NCBI GenBank assembly: GCA_944363745.1 | Contig: CALVVD010000062.1 | Coordinates: forward strand, 1 to 5,990 | Source: an uncultured Bacilli bacterium | Lineage (GTDB): Bacteria; Bacillota_I; Bacilli_A; RF39; UBA660 | DNA: 5,990 bases | Reading direction: 5' to 3' | Shown: piece by piece, positions 1 to 5,924 of the stretch | How the letters are laid out: the number at the start of each line of letters is the position of its first letter | How positions within the stretch are numbered: the first letter of the stretch is position 1 | The notes under the pieces: generated by a model | What the model saw: the letters and a program-made list of their open reading frames with translations, nothing else | Told to the model about the DNA's origin: nothing | The model's database searches: none | Position numbers and translations under genes: made by a program

Positions 1-740
1 GAAAAAATGAAAGACTTGGTGTAAGAGTGCGGGAAATAACAAGGGATGAGTTACCTATATTTAAAGATATTATGCAACATACAGGTGAACGTAGAGAATT
101 TATTGATAGACCTTTATCATATTATGAGAATATGTGGGATAGTTTACATGATGATGGTATTTTAAAAATCTTAATTGCCGAGATTGACTTTGATGAAGAG
201 ATAGAGAATACGAAAAAAGAGATAGAAGCTTTAGAGGAATCTATTAAAAAAAGAAAAAAACAATATGAAGATAAAAGTAAGCCTATGAATGAGAAGAAAT
301 ATCATAGTAAACAAGAATTTGAGAAAAGTGAAATTAAGAGACTACAAAAGAATATTGAAAAGACTAAAGATATGAAAGATGAGTATGGTAAAAAGCCAAT
401 ACTTGGAGGAATTTTATTCTTAATTTATGGCAAGGAAGTATTATCACTTTATGGAGGTTCTAAAGCTGAACTTATGAGTTTTCAATCTGCTTATACTCTT
501 CACTTTGCAGGGGTTAAGTATGCTATAGAACATGGCTATGACACATATAACTTCTATGGTATCACAGGTGACTTTAGTGAAAGTAATCCTTTACTTGGAC
601 TTTATCTATTTAAGAAGAGTTTTGGTGGTCAGGTAGTAGAATTAATTGGGGAATTTGACCTTATTATTAGTCCTTTCTGGTATCATGCTTATAAGATTAG
701 TTATGCTCTTTATCATAAACTTAAAAATATTAAAAGATGA
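1..740 (+). CDS. FemAB-family peptidoglycan bridge aminoacyltransferase, C-terminal part (5' end outside window)
   Basis: The reading frame is open to the left edge (first full codon at 3, about 245 residues visible) and ends at TGA 738-740. The residues before the GTG at 27 (KNERLGVR) align with RKNIKNGVEI of the complete FemAB protein at 2687-3913, near its residue 180. About 180 N-terminal residues are therefore missing, and GTG 27 is not the start. Shared blocks include IMQ.TG.R..F, YY.NM.D, YNFYGI and the C-terminal ELIGEF. Between them lies a Lys/Glu-rich helical arm, about residues 53-125 counted from GTG 27 (nt 183-401), like the coiled-coil arm of FemA-type enzymes. It is about 11 residues longer than in the paralogue. 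Family role: transfer of an amino acid from aminoacyl-tRNA to the lipid II stem peptide in the cytoplasm. Which amino acid cannot be read from sequence. Family call is firm; intactness upstream is unknown. Confidence 0.9.
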   Translation, partial: KNERLGVRVREITRDELPIFKDIMQHTGERREFIDRPLSYYENMWDSLHDDGILKILIAEIDFDEEIENTKKEIEALEESIKKRKKQYEDKSKPMNEKKYHSKQEFEKSEIKRLQKNIEKTKDMKDEYGKKPILGGILFLIYGKEVLSLYGGSKAELMSFQSAYTLHFAGVKYAIEHGYDTYNFYGITGDFSESNPLLGLYLFKKSFGGQVVELIGEFDLIISPFWYHAYKISYALYHKLKNIKR

Positions 741-762
741 CTGTGTTTTAGGTCATCTTTTT
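732..762. terminator. Bidirectional intrinsic terminator between convergent genes
   Basis: AAAAGATGAC (732-741) pairs perfectly over 10 bp with GTCATCTTTT (752-761), leaving a 10-nt loop. A T-run follows on the plus strand, and the A-run at 732-735 gives the U-tract when transcribed from the minus strand. It sits where the plus-strand FemAB gene and the minus-strand operon converge, so it can end both. The stop codons of both flanking reading frames lie inside the stem arms. Confidence 0.85.
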
Positions 763-1064
763 GTTTGGCAAATTGTTAAAATAATAAATATTATTGATGT
801 TATTAAATATATTATTAATAAAATAATAGATACGTAGAAACAAATGGTGTTAGTAAGAAATGATAGAAAGTAGAAAATATAACTAAAAAATGCTAAAGCT
901 ATTAAAATTATAATTTTTGTAATTATTTTTCTAGTATTTAAATCATTCTTTTTTCTATAACTATTAAAAAGCATTATAGACATAACAAGAAAAATGATAA
1001 TAGAACTATAAATAATTAATGGAAAGTATAAAAATAACATAAATAATAAAACATTAAAATCCAT
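753..1064 (-). CDS. Small hypothetical membrane protein (103 aa)
   Basis: I do not recognise a family. The product is very hydrophobic. There is one long or two short membrane segments at about residues 4-33, a basic loop (RKKNDLNTRK, about 37-46), then two more segments at about 49-70 and 73-97, and a short QTKR tail. The basic loop suggests a cytoplasmic hinge. ATG 1064 lies 7 bp after the LD-carboxypeptidase stop, so it looks like the last gene of the operon. The ribosome site is weak: only TAGG, overlapping the upstream stop. The TGA stop lies inside the terminator stem. AT-rich DNA readily gives chance hydrophobic frames, so composition alone does not prove it is a gene. Position, strand and the fact that it fills the gap exactly support it. 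Confidence 0.55.
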   Translation of the reverse strand: MDFNVLLFMLFLYFPLIIYSSIIIFLVMSIMLFNSYRKKNDLNTRKIITKIIILIALAFFSYIFYFLSFLTNTICFYVSIILLIIYLITSIIFIILTICQTKR

Positions 1065-1071
1065 AAGTAAC

Positions 1072-2085
1072 CTATTTTAAATCAAACTTTATTTTACCTT
1101 TACCATTAGATGAAGTAATTATAGCGATAGCACCATTTATAATAGTCATTCTAGGAGAAACATGGCCTATATCAGCATTAATAATTATAGGTATATTTAA
1201 ATTTTTTAAGGCTTCTTTTATTGTCTCTTCATAAGAAATATCATAGTAACTATTATAAATAAAACTTCTACCAAAAATAATTCCTTTAGTATATTTAAAA
1301 TAATCATTATCTTTTAGTTTCCAAAGTGTTCTTGCTATAACTTCTCCTGTTAATTCACAAATATCTAAATACCAAATAATACCATCATCTTTATACTTTT
1401 CTATAAAATCTTTAGTTTTATCAAATCTTGTACCAAACAAATCGGCAATTATATCAAGACATCCTCCTATTATTCTACCTTTTATGTTAATAGCATCTTC
1501 ATTGTTTAAGTTTCTCCAATAGACTTTTTCAGTAAGTTCATATGGTTCTTTTCCTGTTATATAATCTTTAAATCCTTTTTCATATTTAGAAAAACTTGTT
1601 TGTTCTATGATATTACCCTTTAATATTTCTAAATTATTCTCTAATGATTCATGCCAAGGCTCCATTCCAAAGCATCCAAAATTATCAGCATAGATAGTGG
1701 CGATATCTAAGTTAGTTGTAATTGTAAATAATAGTCCTGTTGGGTCAGAATTTCCTTGTAACCATTTAGGATTATCTTTAATAACATTAAAGTTTAACTC
1801 ACTTAGCATTTCGACTAAAAAGTCTCCGCCACTTGCGCATATAATTGCTTTAACATCTTTATCTTCATAAAGTTCTTCTAGTTCTCTTGCTCTTTCTTTA
1901 CTAGTACTACTTCTGCCTTTGATACTACATCTAACATTAGGTGTTTCTTTTATATTGAAGCCACGACTATTAAAGTTTTTAATAGCATTATCTAATCTTT
2001 TAAGTTTAACTTCATCAGTAATTCCATCTGAAGGTGCAGTTACACCGATAGTATCTTTTTCTTTTAGAAATTCTGGATAAATCAT
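1072..2085 (-). CDS. S66-family LD-carboxypeptidase (MccF-like) protein
   Basis: This is a 337-residue protein, normal length for peptidase family S66. These enzymes cut an L-D peptide bond in murein tetrapeptides during cell-wall recycling; MccF relatives cleave microcin C-type conjugates. Numbered from ATG 2085: an N-terminal GVTAPSDG strand-turn, ASGGD near 84-88, the nucleophile motif GNSD with Ser113, FGMEPWHES near 139-147, a second-domain IIGGCLD near 205-211, and the C-terminal DIGHVSP with His308. The acidic member of the Ser-Glu-His triad falls in WYLDICE, where Asp241 (codon 1363-1365) occupies the place I expect to be Glu (pattern YLEACDL in relatives). I see no signal peptide, so it is probably cytoplasmic. 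ATG 2085 is chosen over ATG 2103 because AGAGGAGG lies just before it and it overlaps the upstream stop as ATGA, implying translational coupling. Murein substrate is inferred from the MurJ and FemAB neighbours; a different peptide conjugate is possible. Confidence 0.88.
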   Translation of the reverse strand: MIYPEFLKEKDTIGVTAPSDGITDEVKLKRLDNAIKNFNSRGFNIKETPNVRCSIKGRSSTSKERARELEELYEDKDVKAIICASGGDFLVEMLSELNFNVIKDNPKWLQGNSDPTGLLFTITTNLDIATIYADNFGCFGMEPWHESLENNLEILKGNIIEQTSFSKYEKGFKDYITGKEPYELTEKVYWRNLNNEDAINIKGRIIGGCLDIIADLFGTRFDKTKDFIEKYKDDGIIWYLDICELTGEVIARTLWKLKDNDYFKYTKGIIFGRSFIYNSYYDISYEETIKEALKNLNIPIIINADIGHVSPRMTIINGAIAIITSSNGKGKIKFDLK

Positions 2086-2678
2086 AAGTCCTCCTCTTTC
2101 CATGGCATTATTGTTAACTTAGGCCAGTTCTTTTTCCATTTATTTACTTTTCTTATATAATCCTCTTCTGTAAAGTCTATTTTTACTGGTCTTATTATCA
2201 TATTAAATAAATCATTAAGGCCATAGGGAGCATCTACTATTAAGTTATTATCTTCTAGTCTTACTCCAATACATGTTATAGTTGTTCCCCATCTTGCAAT
2301 AGCATCTTCTAAACTTGTATATGGTTTTCTACTAGCATTATATTTTTTATTGTACCAAAGATGAACTCTCGCTTCATTTTTTATATCAATATCTATATCT
2401 AAGTCTTTTAAAATGTTTTTAACATATTTAATAACTATATCTTCTTTTTCATAAGAAGTATCTTCATCATAATAAACAATATCATAATCATTTATATTTG
2501 CATCTATTCTAAAACCATGAAGATAGTTAAAGACTGTTTGATTGATACATCCTGCTCCTACATAATAGTTTTTTAAATTAGATTTTTCTAAACGTTTTAA
2601 TACTTCTTTTAAAGTTTCATTTTTATATAGTATTTCTTCTAATTCCTTTAATTGTTCATTTAAATTTTTACTTTCCAT
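2082..2678 (-). CDS. Nucleotidyltransferase-fold family protein (NTP_transf_6/DUF925 type)
   Basis: This 198-residue protein matches the family Pfam calls NTP_transf_6 (formerly DUF925), whose biochemical role is not established. Visible landmarks: about 30 residues of charged helix, then YYVGAGCINQTVFNYLHGF as the glycine-rich nucleotide-site turn (39-57; Gly41, Gly43). Next come the acidic DYDIVYYD (64-71; Asp64 and Asp66 as candidate metal ligands), DIKNEARVHLWY (98-109; Asp98 as third carboxylate), YTSLEDAIARW (120-130), the DAPYGLNDLF block (149-158) and a C-terminal WKKNWPKLTIMPW. All expected blocks are present, so it looks intact. AAGGAG precedes ATG 2678, right after the FemAB stop, and its TGA overlaps the next start. 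The operon setting hints at a cell-envelope or tRNA/nucleotide-linked role, but that is guilt by association only. Confidence 0.85.
   Translation of the reverse strand: MESKNLNEQLKELEEILYKNETLKEVLKRLEKSNLKNYYVGAGCINQTVFNYLHGFRIDANINDYDIVYYDEDTSYEKEDIVIKYVKNILKDLDIDIDIKNEARVHLWYNKKYNASRKPYTSLEDAIARWGTTITCIGVRLEDNNLIVDAPYGLNDLFNMIIRPVKIDFTEEDYIRKVNKWKKNWPKLTIMPWKEEDL
2090..2097 (-). promoter_or_regulatory. Ribosome binding site that fixes the LD-carboxypeptidase start
   Basis: The minus strand reads AGAGGAGG, then ACTT, then ATG at 2085. The site lies inside the last codons of the upstream nucleotidyltransferase-like gene, whose TGA overlaps this ATG by 4 bases. The in-frame ATG at 2103 would place this site inside the protein, so 2085 is the better start. 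Confidence 0.8.
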
Positions 2679-2686
2679 AGTACTCC

Positions 2687-3913
2687 TTAATGTCTTATCT
2701 TATGAATTAATTTTATTAAGTAATAGATAGGTGATGTCTTTATTTCGAATTCACCAATTAACTCTTCTATATAGCCATTGAAACCTGTTTTAAATTCATA
2801 GATACCATAGTCTTTATCATTTTTATCATCAAAAGTATTAGGTATTCCATAAAAATTATATCTATCATAACCATTATCAATAGCATATTTAATCATTTCC
2901 CACTGAATTAAGTACTGTGAATTATAAGATAAGAATTCTTCATAGTTACCACTAGATAGATATATTACTTCTCTCTTAGTCATTATAAACATAGAACCTG
3001 ATAAAGTGATAACATCTCCATACTTTTCTCTTTCTTCTTTGGCAAGATTTATCTTTTTATCAAGACCATTAATAGTCTCATCTAAAGCTTTTCTTTTACC
3101 ATCATTATTTTTATTATCACTTAGTTTATTTTTCTTATCTATATTAGATTTCTTCTCTTTCTCTAACATTTTAATATATTTAGATAAATCTAGTTTAGTA
3201 ACTAAATATTTTATTTCATTTTTCTTACTAAATAAATCATACATATTTTGATAATAGTTTATATTTCTAATATCAAAGCCTTTTCTTGAACCTGTACTTT
3301 GCATTATTTTATAAAATTCATCTAAGTCATCTTTTGTTAACTCTACTATCTCTACACCATTTTTAATATTTTTTCTAATCAAGTTTCTAGTATGAGGTTT
3401 CATATTTTTCATTATCTCATCTTCTGTTTTATCTTTGGTGTCTAGAGCATACATATAGGTTACTTGTTCTCTATCATCATAGGGAACACTAGTAAATCCT
3501 GCCTTAAGAATTGTATTTACAATATTTGTATTATCATAACCGTCTTTAATTATTTCTCCTTTACCATTACGTTCTTTGTAAGGTACATAAGGGTCTATTC
3601 TTAGAACGTAACCATTATGTTTTTTGACGAAATCTGTTAGTAGTTTTAAAAATGTTGATAGCGTCTTTTCATCAGTATAGTCTACTAAAGGTCCTCGTGG
3701 GGCATAAAATTCATACTTATTAAAGTGTCTTTTCTTACCTACTAGAAGGGTCGCTCCAACTAGTTTGTCATTATCATATAGTCCTAAGTAGTAAGATGTC
3801 CAACCATTTAATTCTCTTAGTTTACCTACTTCTTCTGTTTGCATAAAAGTCCTGTAGGGACTCTTTTTTGCATAGCTTTCAAATGTCTTTACATCTATTT
3901 CTTTTAAAGTCAT
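2687..3913 (-). CDS. FemAB-family peptidoglycan bridge aminoacyltransferase, complete
   Basis: This 408-residue protein has usual FemA/FemX/MurM-type length and no membrane segment, so it probably acts at the inner face of the membrane. Expected activity is transfer of an amino acid from aminoacyl-tRNA to the lipid II stem peptide. Layout: GNAT-like subdomain 1 (about 1-155) with FMQTEEVG (23-30), LVGATLLV (51-58), FYAPRGPLVDYT (69-80) and VLRIDPYVP (103-111). Subdomain 2 (about 165-395) has HTRNLIRKNIKNGVEI (174-189), YNFYGI (352-357) and ELIGEFEI (384-391). A Lys/Glu-rich coiled-coil arm (about 241-300) interrupts subdomain 2. ATG 3913 is supported by AGGAGG seven bases upstream. It starts 1 bp after the MurJ stop, and its own TAA abuts the next gene's ribosome site. 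It is paralogous to the fragments at 1-740 and 5676-5924. Whether it adds the first or a later bridge residue, and which one, is not visible. Confidence 0.93.
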   Translation of the reverse strand: MTLKEIDVKTFESYAKKSPYRTFMQTEEVGKLRELNGWTSYYLGLYDNDKLVGATLLVGKKRHFNKYEFYAPRGPLVDYTDEKTLSTFLKLLTDFVKKHNGYVLRIDPYVPYKERNGKGEIIKDGYDNTNIVNTILKAGFTSVPYDDREQVTYMYALDTKDKTEDEIMKNMKPHTRNLIRKNIKNGVEIVELTKDDLDEFYKIMQSTGSRKGFDIRNINYYQNMYDLFSKKNEIKYLVTKLDLSKYIKMLEKEKKSNIDKKNKLSDNKNNDGKRKALDETINGLDKKINLAKEEREKYGDVITLSGSMFIMTKREVIYLSSGNYEEFLSYNSQYLIQWEMIKYAIDNGYDRYNFYGIPNTFDDKNDKDYGIYEFKTGFNGYIEELIGEFEIKTSPIYYLIKLIHKIRH

Positions 3914-3914
3914 T

Positions 3915-5585
3915 TTAATTCCTCCTAAATTTACTAGTTATCTTATTTATTATTGTGCTCCCAAATACTTCTTCTATTAAATTAAATTTATGAGATACAA
4001 AGAAATATACTACTATACCAACAATGGCATAAATGGCGATAATTGGAATATTTAATAATCTTGATGAGGTGTAGATTGGTATGAATAGTTTTAATACGAA
4101 AAGTACTGCTAGCATAGCGATATCTGCTAATATTATTTTACCTAATAGTTTTACTGTTGGCATGTAACTTACACCACATTTTCTTCTTAGGAAGATTAAG
4201 CATAAAACTATACCTACGGCATAACCTAATATCGTTGCAGTTATAGAACCATAAACAGGAACAAAGCCTAAATTATGGAAAAGATTAATAAGAGGAACAT
4301 TTAAAACAAATTTAATTACTACTCCTACTACTAAAGATATTAAAACTTCTTTATAATATTTTAAGACTTGGACAATTGATACTAAGGCTGTATAAGTTGA
4401 GATTGTTAAAGCGACAAAGACAAAGTATCTAATTATAATGGCACCATATTCACTATTGTTACCATAGAATACTTCCCAAACTGGGTCTGCTAAAAATGAT
4501 AGGCCTAATGTCATTGGAACTGATATGAATAGTAATACTTGTAAAGTTTGATTTATTTTATGATGAATATCTTTTTTATCTTTTTTTACCGAAGCGGATG
4601 TAAGGTTTGGAATTAAACTTACAATGATACCAGTTGAGATAGAAACAATAATCATATTTATCTTATTACCCCAAGTAGAGATTACACTCATAATGTTTTC
4701 AGCTTGGGCAGTTGTATAACCGATATCATTTACCATAGTCTTGACAATAGTTGTCATGTCAATAAAGTCATAACATGATTTAAAGACGTCAATCATAATA
4801 AAAGGTAGGGCATACCAAAATATTTTTATTAATATTTCTTTGGTTTTAATTACAGGTTCATCAACATCAAGAGCTTTCTCGTGTAATTGCTTTTTGTTAT
4901 TTCTAACTTTATCTAACAAGTAGAAATAAGCGACTATGGCACCAGCGGTCGCACCAAATACAGCGATACCTACTCCTGTTTGTAAAGACAAGTGAAAAAC
5001 ATTGATAGCAAGGAAACTACCTGCTACTATTACTATTACTCTTGCAAATTGTTCCATTACTTGACTAATTGATGGTGGTGTTATAAATTTATGTCCTTCT
5101 AAATAACCTCTATAAATACTTAGAGTTGGTACAATAAGGATAGCGGTAGCGATTACTCTTACTACCATGGTTACATCTGATAAGGTATTACCACCTTCTA
5201 GGTCTCCAAGAATAGCTTTGGCAATTGATGGAGCGAAGATGAAAAGAATGATAAAGATAGTAAAGCCCATGATAATAGCAAGTCTTCTACCTAGTTTAAA
5301 GGCTTTTTCTTTAGCATTATAGTAACCTAGGGTTTGATATTCACTAATTATTTTGCTAATTGCATTAGGAATACCGGCACAACTTAAAGATTGAAATAAA
5401 TTATAGATTGTATAGGCATAACCATATAAGGCTCCACCTTGTCCTCCTATAATTGCATAAAATGGTATTACATAAAGCATACCTAGTATTTTACTACCTA
5501 CTATTCCAAGGGTTGCGATAAAAGCTCCATTTAAAAAGGAGTTTTGTTTTAATTCTTTATTTTTCTTTGTCTTTGTTTTTGCCAT
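3915..5585 (-). CDS. murJ: MurJ/YtgP-type lipid II flippase (MOP superfamily)
   Basis: This is a 556-residue polytopic membrane protein with a basic N-terminal tail (KTKTKKNKELK) and roughly 14 hydrophobic segments, the size of Bacillus YtgP (MurJ). Recognisable blocks: SFLNGAFIATLGIVGSKILG (16-35), IPFYAIIGGQGGALYGYAY (40-58), CAGIPNAISKIISEY (69-83) and RGYLEGHKFITPPSISQVME (159-178), the signature region of the YtgP/SpoVB group. Later segments include FWYALPFIMIDVFKSCYDFI (256-275). The family role is flipping undecaprenyl-linked lipid II to the outer face of the membrane. ATG 5585 has GGAGG seven bases upstream. It is first in the minus-strand operon, with the FemAB gene 1 bp downstream, so flippase and a lipid II-modifying enzyme would be made together. 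SpoVB-like or other polysaccharide-lipid export is the main alternative; the FemAB neighbour favours lipid II. Confidence 0.88.
   Translation of the reverse strand: MAKTKTKKNKELKQNSFLNGAFIATLGIVGSKILGMLYVIPFYAIIGGQGGALYGYAYTIYNLFQSLSCAGIPNAISKIISEYQTLGYYNAKEKAFKLGRRLAIIMGFTIFIILFIFAPSIAKAILGDLEGGNTLSDVTMVVRVIATAILIVPTLSIYRGYLEGHKFITPPSISQVMEQFARVIVIVAGSFLAINVFHLSLQTGVGIAVFGATAGAIVAYFYLLDKVRNNKKQLHEKALDVDEPVIKTKEILIKIFWYALPFIMIDVFKSCYDFIDMTTIVKTMVNDIGYTTAQAENIMSVISTWGNKINMIIVSISTGIIVSLIPNLTSASVKKDKKDIHHKINQTLQVLLFISVPMTLGLSFLADPVWEVFYGNNSEYGAIIIRYFVFVALTISTYTALVSIVQVLKYYKEVLISLVVGVVIKFVLNVPLINLFHNLGFVPVYGSITATILGYAVGIVLCLIFLRRKCGVSYMPTVKLLGKIILADIAMLAVLFVLKLFIPIYTSSRLLNIPIIAIYAIVGIVVYFFVSHKFNLIEEVFGSTIINKITSKFRRN
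3921..3926 (-). promoter_or_regulatory. FemAB ribosome binding site embedded in the end of murJ
   Basis: AGGAGG on the minus strand, seven bases before ATG 3913, is also the Arg-Arg codon pair in the last residues (FRRN) of the flippase gene. A ribosome finishing MurJ passes over this site and stops 1 bp short of the FemAB start, which favours coupled translation. Confidence 0.8.
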
Positions 5586-5610
5586 TTTACGTCCTCCGAT
5601 TTCTTTAAAT

Positions 5611-5639
5611 ATAATACCATATTATTGAAAAGTTTTAAA
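5611..5639 (-). promoter_or_regulatory. Candidate promoter of the murJ-led operon
   Basis: On the minus strand, TATTAT (5616-5611) is preceded by TGG, giving an extended -10 of the form TGnTATTAT. TTTAAA (5639-5634) lies 17 bp further upstream as a weak -35. It is the only convincing site in the short gap before murJ. It interleaves with the divergent plus-strand promoter, so the two polymerase footprints would overlap. Confidence 0.6.
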
Positions 5640-5653
5640 GTAACTTGTATAAT
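5625..5653 (+). promoter_or_regulatory. Near-consensus promoter of the truncated FemAB gene
   Basis: TTGAAA (5625-5630), a 17-bp spacer and a perfect TATAAT (5648-5653) form the best vegetative (SigA-type) promoter match in the window. Transcription would begin around 5660, giving a very short leader with GAGGTG just before ATG 5676. No operator palindrome or riboswitch-like structure fits in the gap. Confidence 0.8.
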
Positions 5654-5675
5654 TAAAGAAGATTGAGGTGATTTA

Positions 5676-5924
5676 ATGGAACTTAGAGAATTAACAAAAA
5701 GAGAGTTTGATGGTTATGCTCTTAATCACCCCTTAGGTAGTTTTCAACAAACAAGTTCTTGGGGGAGATTTATGGAAGGAGATAAATTTCATGCTTATTA
5801 TGTAGGAGGAGTTGTTAAAGAGAAAATTGTGGGAGCAAGTTTACTTCTTTCTTATGAGAGAAAAAAAGATGAGCGAATTTTCTATGCACCACGTGGTTTT
5901 TTAATTGATTATACCGAAGTTTGA
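5676..5924 (+). pseudogene. N-terminal fragment of a third FemAB-family gene (82 codons)
   Basis: The 82 codons match subdomain 1 of the complete FemAB protein without a gap: MELRELTKREFDGYA against MTLKEIDVKTFESYA, then LGSFQQTSSWG, IVGASLLL and FYAPRGFLIDYT. The FYAPRG motif is at residues 69-74 in both. Homology ends at DYTE, and TGA 5922-5924 follows two codons after DYT. The remaining 320 or so residues (rest of subdomain 1, the arm and YNFYGI) are absent. A terminator-like hairpin comes within 35 bp. Promoter and ribosome site are strong and the visible frame is unbroken, so the truncation may be recent, or the short product may still be made. It cannot be a working transferase alone. 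The rest could resume beyond the right edge if an insertion split the gene. Confidence 0.8.

Noticed and set aside
27..29. GTG as the start of the left FemAB gene
   Set aside because: The frame is open to the window edge and the upstream residues align with the paralogue, so the gene begins outside the window.
646..837. 63-codon plus-strand reading frame
   Set aside because: It lies out of frame over the end of the FemAB gene and runs through the terminator. It has no ribosome site and reads as a hydrophobic AT-rich shadow.
2086..2103. Upstream ATG at 2103 as the LD-carboxypeptidase start
   Set aside because: It would add MERGGL, which is simply the translated ribosome binding site. ATG 2085 has the correct Shine-Dalgarno placement and an ATGA overlap.
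3006..3251. 81-codon plus-strand reading frame inside the complete FemAB gene
   Set aside because: It is antisense to the Lys-rich coiled-coil arm. The Ser/Phe/Leu-rich product is the expected mirror of AAA/GAA-rich codons.
5922..5924. TGA read as Trp (Mycoplasma-type code), extending the FemAB fragment
   Set aside because: Read-through adds residues without FemAB similarity and stops at TAG inside the hairpin. TGA is a natural stop in other genes here, including the ATGA overlap, and Trp is written TGG.
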